Origin: G020348385 sp964580235
GTDB taxonomy: Bacteria > Acidobacteriota > Aminicenantia > Aminicenantales > Aminicenantaceae
NCBI GenBank assembly: GCA_964580235.1
Contig: CAZOJY010000037.1
Location: forward strand, 1-28,281
Length of the DNA stretch: 28,281 bases
Reading direction: 5' to 3'
Positions 24,686 to 28,281 of this stretch are shown here, piece by piece. The position numbers and the translations under genes are program-made. How positions within the stretch are numbered: the stretch's first letter is position 1; every line of letters begins with the position of its first letter. A model generated the notes under the pieces. That model saw only the letters and a list, made by a program, of their open reading frames with translations. It had not been told where the DNA came from and did no database searches.

Positions 24686-24813
24686 CAGGAGATTTCATAT
24701 TCTCTTTGATGAAGCCCATGTTCCCGGTTCTGTTCCCCAGGCTGCTGCCCGACGTCGTCCCCTTGGCGGTTCCCAAGATGATCGATTTCCTCAGAGGCCG
24801 GAATCCCAACTGA
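24592..24813 (+). pseudogene. Second coding-like fragment in another frame
   Basis: From a stop at 24589-24591 this frame runs open to TGA at 24811-24813, with an internal ATG at 24658. Its end, GKLGIAGDFIFSLMKPMFPV followed by LFPRLLPDVVPLAVPKMIDF, looks like an amphipathic, proline-rich protein C-terminus and not like random sequence. I do not recognise the family. No ribosome site precedes the ATG. It may be the tail of another broken gene joined to the fragment before it. From 24814 to 24939 I see nothing further. Confidence 0.3.
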
Positions 24814-24939
24814 AAATTTGCTCGCAGGACGCCTTCTTTAAAAAAAATCCTCAAGGATATTATTTTGCGCATTCTCTCTATATATTAAACACCTTACATT
24901 CAATCGCCTCGAAAGATCCAAGCTCATTAATAATAGTTA

Positions 24940-24969
24940 TTGACAGGTGTTCTTTATCTGGGATAAATT
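24940..24969 (+). promoter_or_regulatory. Promoter of the Asp-box protein gene
   Basis: Perfect -35 TTGACA at 24940-24945. The -10 is either GATAAA (24962-24967, 16-base spacer) or TAAATT (24964-24969, 18-base spacer), each 4/6. The ATG lies about 72 bases downstream. Confidence 0.55.
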
Positions 24970-24976
24970 CAGATAA
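24954..24976. promoter_or_regulatory. Palindrome spanning the -10 region
   Basis: TTATCTG-N9-CAGATAA is a perfect 7-bp inverted repeat whose centre covers the -10 box. A protein bound here would block the promoter, so it is a candidate operator. Confidence 0.45.
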
Positions 24977-25040
24977 GATGCCCGTAAATTTCAATCAAAC
25001 TCAAAATTTTGAATAGATCAATTTAGCCTGGAGGATTCCC

Positions 25041-28000
25041 ATGAAATTTCGCCTTCAATTCACTGTGGCCATTCTAATATTGCCGGTGCTGGCTTTTGCA
25101 GAAGCCTCATCATCCACCCCGCAGTATGATAGGAAGCTCTTGAGTGAAATGCATTGGCGTGCCATCGGCCCCTTCCGCGGAGGCCGGACGAGAGCTGCGG
25201 CGGGTGTGCCTACACAACCTAACGTTTTTTATGTTGGCGTGTGTAACGGAGGCGTCTGGAAGACGATCGATGCCGGCCGGACCTGGGACCCGATCTTTGA
25301 CAATGAACCGACAGGCTCCATCGGTGCCATAGCCGTTTCGTTGTCTGACCCAAACATCATCTATGTCGGAAGCGGCGAAGGGCTTCACCGCCCCGATCTA
25401 TCAACGGGAGACGGCATCTACAAATCAACGAATGCCGGCAAAACCTGGACTCACCTTGGATTGCGCGATGGTCAGCAGATTCCGCAAATCATAGTGGATC
25501 CACACAATCCGGACCGGCTGTTTGTGGCTGTTCTTGGCCATCCATACGGGCCAAACAAGGAACGCGGTATTTTTCGATCAACGGACGGAGGTCAAACCTT
25601 TCAAAAGGTGCTTTATAAAGATGAAAACACGGGCGGCTCTGATCTTGCATTCGATCCGGAAAACTCTGAAATCATTTACGCTGCTCTTTGGGAAGCTCAA
25701 GAAGGACCCTGGGAAAACGCTGAATGGAATGGTACCGGCGGAGGAATTTTCAAGTCCGCTGATGGCGGATCGACATGGCGGCAGCTCACCCATGGTCTTC
25801 CGGCCGGCAAGAACGGCATTATCCAAGCCAATCTTGCTGTTGCTCCGAGCAATCCACACCGCGTATATGCATCGATCGCCACTGTTCCGCGAGGCACAAG
25901 CATTTACCGGTCGGACGATGCTGGCGAAAACTGGTCCCGCATCACCAGTGACCGGCGTCCTTCTGCCCGCATTGGGGGAGGGGATCTCCCGAGGCTGGCA
26001 GTCCACCCGAAAAACCCGGATATCGTCTTCAGCGACAGCGTGGTAACGTGGAAATCCATCGACGGTGGAAAAACCTGGACAGCCATCCGCGGCGCCCCAG
26101 GCGGAGATGATTATCAAAACATCTGGATCAACTCGAACGATCCGGATATTATGCTGATCACAGGTGATCAGGGCGCTATCGTCACCGTCAATGGCGGCCA
26201 GACCTGGAGTTCGTGGTACAATCAGCCAACCGCCCAGCTTTACCATGTCGCTGCCGACAGCGCATTCCCATACCGAGTCTACAGCGGACAGCAGGAAAGC
26301 GGCTCTGCCGGCGTGTCCAGCCGCGGCAATGACGGCCAGATCACATTTCGCGATTGGCACCCGGTCGGGATCGACGAGTACGGCTATGCCGCTCCGGATC
26401 CTCGCGATCCGGATATCATCTATGGAGGCAGAAGAGTGATACGCTTCGACCGCCGAACCGGCCAGGTGCAGAATGTCGGGCCGAAACCGGTCTCGGCATC
26501 GGGATTTCGAATGGTGCGTACGCAGCCGGTTCTCTTCTCACCTGTAAATCCCCGCGTCCTCTATTTTGCTTCAAACTCTCTCTGGAAGACGAATAACGGC
26601 GGGCACAGCTGGCAGCAGATCAGCCCCGACCTCAGCCGGAAGACCTGGGAAGTGCCGGAAAGTGTCGGCAAGTACCGCAAAGAGCCGACAGCCAGGCCCG
26701 TACAGCGCGGTGTTATCTATACCGTGGCCCCTTCCTCTATTGATATTAATCGCATATGGGCCGGCACTGATGACGGGCTTATTCATATGACGGTTGACGG
26801 CGGCCTCCACTGGAAGGACGTAACCCCTCCTCATCTCACTCCCTGGGCCAAAGTGTCCCTGATGGATGCCGGCCATTTTGATGTGCAAACCGCCTATGCG
26901 GCTGTCAACACCATCCGCCTCGACGATATGCATCCCTATATCTACAGGACTCATGACAACGGCAGCACTTGGACTTCTATCACCAACGGCATTCCAGACA
27001 ATGCTCCTACAAACGTGGTGCGTGAGGATCCCGAACGGAAAAGGCTTCTGTTTGCGGGCACAGAACGCGAAGTATATGTCTCGTTTGACGATGGGGATCA
27101 TTGGCAGTCGCTGCGGTTGAACATGCCGGCAACATCTATCCGTGACCTGATCATTAAAGAAAATGATCTTGTCGTCGCAACGCACGGACGGGGTTTCTGG
27201 ATCCTTGATGACATCACACCGCTGCGCCAGATTAACAAGGACACTATTGAGGCCGACGCTTTCCTATTCCGTCCGCAGGATGCCTACCGCGTGCGGTGGA
27301 ATATGAACACCGACACTCCCCTGCCTCCGGATGAACCTGCCGGTGAAAACCCTCCGGACGGAGCAGTGATTGACTACCTTTTGAAGTCAAAGGCTTCTAG
27401 TCCCGTGATACTGGAAATCCTCGACAGCGAAAGCCGGCTTGTCCGGCGTTATTCAAGCACAGATCCCGTCCAACCCACAAATCTAAACCTGACGATTCCA
27501 ACCTTTTGGCTTCGTCCGCCACAAATCCTTTCCGTTGAACCGGGAATGCACCGGTTTCTCTGGGATATGCACTACACTCCTGTGCCCGGATCGGGGAATA
27601 GATATCCCATGACGGCCATTTACCGAAATACAGTGCTATCCCCCACTTCGCCCTGGGTGATGCCCGGGCAGTATACAGTCAAGCTTACGGTGAACGGAAA
27701 AAGCTTTACACAGCCTCTGACAGTAAATATGGATCCACGGGTAAAGACGCCGATGGCTGGACTTGAGGAACAGTTCAGGCTGTCAAAGCAGATGTATGAC
27801 GGCATCATCGAGAGCCTCGAGGCACTGCAGCAGCTTCGCTCTATCCGTGCTCAAGTGAAATCTCTTTTGGAGCGTGCCAAACAGGATGATGTGTTCCAGG
27901 CACTGACAAAGTTCGACAAGAGAGCTGAAGCGCTTGAAGGCCGTGGAGGCAGGGGAAGGTTCGATCCCCGCCGCAGCAGCGGGCAGGTCACCCTCACCGG

Positions 28001-28223
28001 AATCGGCCGGTCCCTCGGTATGTTGATGAGGCTGCTTCAAGGAGCTGATGCCACACCTACGAGCCAGGTGGTTACAGCGGTCACAGACGGACAGAAAGAT
28101 CTGGAACGAGTGATAGCAGAATGGAACAAGCTTAAGACGCAGGATAGAATGAATCTTAACACAAAACTCAAGGAGGTTAACCTGCCGGTCATCAAGGTCG
28201 CGGCATATCTTCAACATGAATAA
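25041..28223 (+). CDS. Secreted Asp-box (BNR/sortilin-like) repeat protein
   Basis: Large exported protein of 1060 residues with a signal peptide (MKFRLQFTVAILILPVLAFA). The first 720 residues are beta-propeller blades marked by about eleven Asp-box motifs of the form S-x-D-x-G-x-T-W (e.g. KSTNAGKTW, RSTDGGQTF, KSADGGSTW, RSDDAGENW, KSIDGGKTW, KTNNGGHSW, RTHDNGSTW). The opening HWRAIGPFRGGRTRAAAGVP is the standard start of the group often annotated 'glycosyl hydrolase' or 'VPS10 domain protein' in Acidobacteriota. A beta-sandwich at about 770-910 and a helical C-terminus (MYDGIIESLEALQQLRSIRA) follow. Enzymatic activity is not shown; sialidase catalytic residues were not identified. Shine-Dalgarno GGAGG precedes the ATG. 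The gene is clearly more GC-rich than the polysaccharide operon. Confidence 0.85.
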   Translation: MKFRLQFTVAILILPVLAFAEASSSTPQYDRKLLSEMHWRAIGPFRGGRTRAAAGVPTQPNVFYVGVCNGGVWKTIDAGRTWDPIFDNEPTGSIGAIAVSLSDPNIIYVGSGEGLHRPDLSTGDGIYKSTNAGKTWTHLGLRDGQQIPQIIVDPHNPDRLFVAVLGHPYGPNKERGIFRSTDGGQTFQKVLYKDENTGGSDLAFDPENSEIIYAALWEAQEGPWENAEWNGTGGGIFKSADGGSTWRQLTHGLPAGKNGIIQANLAVAPSNPHRVYASIATVPRGTSIYRSDDAGENWSRITSDRRPSARIGGGDLPRLAVHPKNPDIVFSDSVVTWKSIDGGKTWTAIRGAPGGDDYQNIWINSNDPDIMLITGDQGAIVTVNGGQTWSSWYNQPTAQLYHVAADSAFPYRVYSGQQESGSAGVSSRGNDGQITFRDWHPVGIDEYGYAAPDPRDPDIIYGGRRVIRFDRRTGQVQNVGPKPVSASGFRMVRTQPVLFSPVNPRVLYFASNSLWKTNNGGHSWQQISPDLSRKTWEVPESVGKYRKEPTARPVQRGVIYTVAPSSIDINRIWAGTDDGLIHMTVDGGLHWKDVTPPHLTPWAKVSLMDAGHFDVQTAYAAVNTIRLDDMHPYIYRTHDNGSTWTSITNGIPDNAPTNVVREDPERKRLLFAGTEREVYVSFDDGDHWQSLRLNMPATSIRDLIIKENDLVVATHGRGFWILDDITPLRQINKDTIEADAFLFRPQDAYRVRWNMNTDTPLPPDEPAGENPPDGAVIDYLLKSKASSPVILEILDSESRLVRRYSSTDPVQPTNLNLTIPTFWLRPPQILSVEPGMHRFLWDMHYTPVPGSGNRYPMTAIYRNTVLSPTSPWVMPGQYTVKLTVNGKSFTQPLTVNMDPRVKTPMAGLEEQFRLSKQMYDGIIESLEALQQLRSIRAQVKSLLERAKQDDVFQALTKFDKRAEALEGRGGRGRFDPRRSSGQVTLTGIGRSLGMLMRLLQGADATPTSQVVTAVTDGQKDLERVIAEWNKLKTQDRMNLNTKLKEVNLPVIKVAAYLQHE

Positions 28224-28281
28224 ACTATGAAGACTCTGAGGGGAGGTTCCATCATCTCGCTTTTTTCCAGGACAGTCTCCT

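Noticed and set aside
24606..24872. Minus-strand 88-codon frame in the gap before the Asp-box gene.
   Set aside because: Less protein-like than the + strand frames over the same bases; no ribosome site.
25578..26360. 260-codon minus-strand frame inside the Asp-box gene.
   Set aside because: Antisense shadow of a GC-rich repetitive gene; composition mirrors the Asp-box codons.
28224..28281. ATG-initiated open frame running off the window end.
   Set aside because: Only about 18 codons, no ribosome site at the right distance and no signal-peptide pattern; cannot be supported.

Overview
The window reads as a chromosomal segment of a Gram-negative (diderm) bacterium, most likely Acidobacteriota or the related Aminicenantes. 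That placement is inference. It rests on the outer-membrane and lipid A genes, and on large secreted M14 peptidases, LolA-like proteins and Asp-box 'sortilin-like' repeat proteins, which I associate with those groups. No rRNA, tRNA or CRISPR array was seen.

Region 1 (99-9670, + strand) is an envelope-biogenesis block: lysS, a LolC/E-type permease, lolD, bamA, a Skp/OmpH chaperone, fabZ, lpxA, lpxI and a Gfo/Idh/MocA oxidoreductase. Several junctions overlap or abut, so this is largely one operon. A hairpin cluster precedes bamA and a good promoter precedes the oxidoreductase. lpxD and lpxB, which often sit in this neighbourhood, are missing. Bases 1-98 hold no gene I can support.

Region 2 (9709-14877, - strand) has three exported proteins read leftward: an M14 metallocarboxypeptidase-like protein, a LolA-like periplasmic protein and an M48 metalloprotease lipoprotein.

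Region 3 (14948-16288) is a complete IS4-family insertion sequence of 1323 bp with 19-bp terminal inverted repeats (15/19 matching), an intact DDE transposase and a perfect 9-bp target-site duplication.

Region 4 (16421-22957, + strand) is the most interesting part. An AT-rich four-gene operon sits behind a strong promoter that carries an operator-like palindrome. It encodes (a) an ATP-grasp ligase, (b) an outer-membrane beta-barrel with two TPRs, (c) a protein with eight periplasmic TPRs, three membrane helices and a cytosolic PIG-L/LmbE deacetylase domain, and (d) a processive GT2 polysaccharide synthase fused through an extra membrane helix to an extracytoplasmic glycoside-hydrolase-like domain with a CxCxxC motif. 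Together these resemble a synthase-dependent exopolysaccharide secretion system (logic of Pga, Pel, Bcs), but with the domains distributed over the proteins in a way I do not recognise.

Region 5 (22958-28281, + strand) holds a secreted MsrA-MsrB fusion preceded by a 15-bp direct repeat, a stretch of broken coding sequence (24314-24813), and a 1060-residue secreted Asp-box repeat protein behind a promoter with a palindrome across its -10 region. The last ~58 bases hold nothing I can assign.
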